Source: Ancylomarina euxina (GTDB taxonomy: Bacteria; Bacteroidota; Bacteroidia; Bacteroidales; Marinifilaceae). From it: 64,000 bases of DNA. Location: contig NZ_QQWG01000004.1 in assembly GCF_003863355.1 (NCBI RefSeq), positions 62,001 to 126,000 of the forward strand, written 5' to 3'. Below are positions 63,995-64,000 of the stretch, in pieces. The notes under the pieces were generated by a model. It searched no databases. It saw only the letters and a program-made list of their open reading frames with translations, and was not told the DNA's origin. The position numbers and the translations under genes are program-made. Position 1 is the first letter of the stretch; every line of letters starts with the position of its first letter.

Positions 63995-64000
63995 ATTATT

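Noticed and set aside
1-64000. CRISPR array, tRNA or rRNA genes, prophage
   Set aside because: No regularly spaced direct repeats, no cloverleaf or rRNA sequence and no phage structural genes were seen; a tRNAscan/Rfam run would be needed to be certain.

Overview
The window looks like a chromosomal segment of a low-G+C, fermentative member of the Bacteroidota, probably a Marinilabiliales/Marinifilaceae-type anaerobe. This rests on gene content and style: a BlaI/M56 pair whose sensor ends in TonB-plug-like modules, a Y_Y_Y propeller histidine kinase, a MacB/FtsX-type permease, a bifunctional hisB and hisIE, a pflB-pflA-focA fermentation operon, and promoters resembling TTG-N19-21-TAnnTTTG. The genus is an inference.

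Layout. 1-7.6 kb: the 3' end of a radical SAM gene, a tRNA-dihydrouridine synthase, a beta-barrel-like protein, a metallophosphoesterase lipoprotein, an XRE regulator with a membrane partner, an ArsC/Spx-like protein, and a BlaI-M56 regulatory pair with three palindromic operators. 8.2-16.6 kb: a small exported protein, an exported TPR protein, gyrA, clpC and tpx. 16.7-22 kb: a phosphate acyltransferase and the pflB-pflA-focA operon, with a Crp/Fnr-like palindrome upstream. 22.3-32.3 kb: a propeller histidine kinase, an unknown 499-aa protein, two pseudogenes (a lipocalin and an ABC permease, each broken by an in-frame stop), a pyrimidine-dimer glycosylase-like gene and an exported glutamine-amidotransferase-like protein.

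32.7-39.7 kb: a heavy-metal efflux locus (two His-rich small proteins, CusB-, CusA- and TolC-type subunits). 40-46.2 kb: an exported isoaspartyl methyltransferase, a 1159-aa protein that may be a pyrophosphate-dependent PEP carboxykinase, a YgjP-type metallopeptidase and small genes. 46.4-54 kb: the complete his operon hisGDCBHAF(IE), preceded by two tandem copies of a histidine attenuator, each with its own His-rich leader peptide and terminator. 54-59.2 kb: a dicarboxylate/amino-acid symporter, a SlyD-like isomerase, a radical SAM protein and an RluA-family pseudouridine synthase.

59.3-64 kb is accessory DNA. Short unrelated genes (small membrane proteins, YdeI-like, cyclase family, PadR plus membrane protein) all lie on the minus strand. 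They are separated by three related ~170-190-nt imperfectly palindromic repeats and one unrelated long palindrome. The repeat ends resemble integron attC core sites, and one cassette obeys the boundary complementarity expected of integron cassettes. No integrase is visible, so this resembles an orphan attC cluster. The window ends in a REP-associated tyrosine transposase that carries a REP-like palindrome inside its own coding sequence. The strongest leads are the duplicated his attenuator, the cassette cluster, the triple BlaI operator and the PEPCK-like giant.
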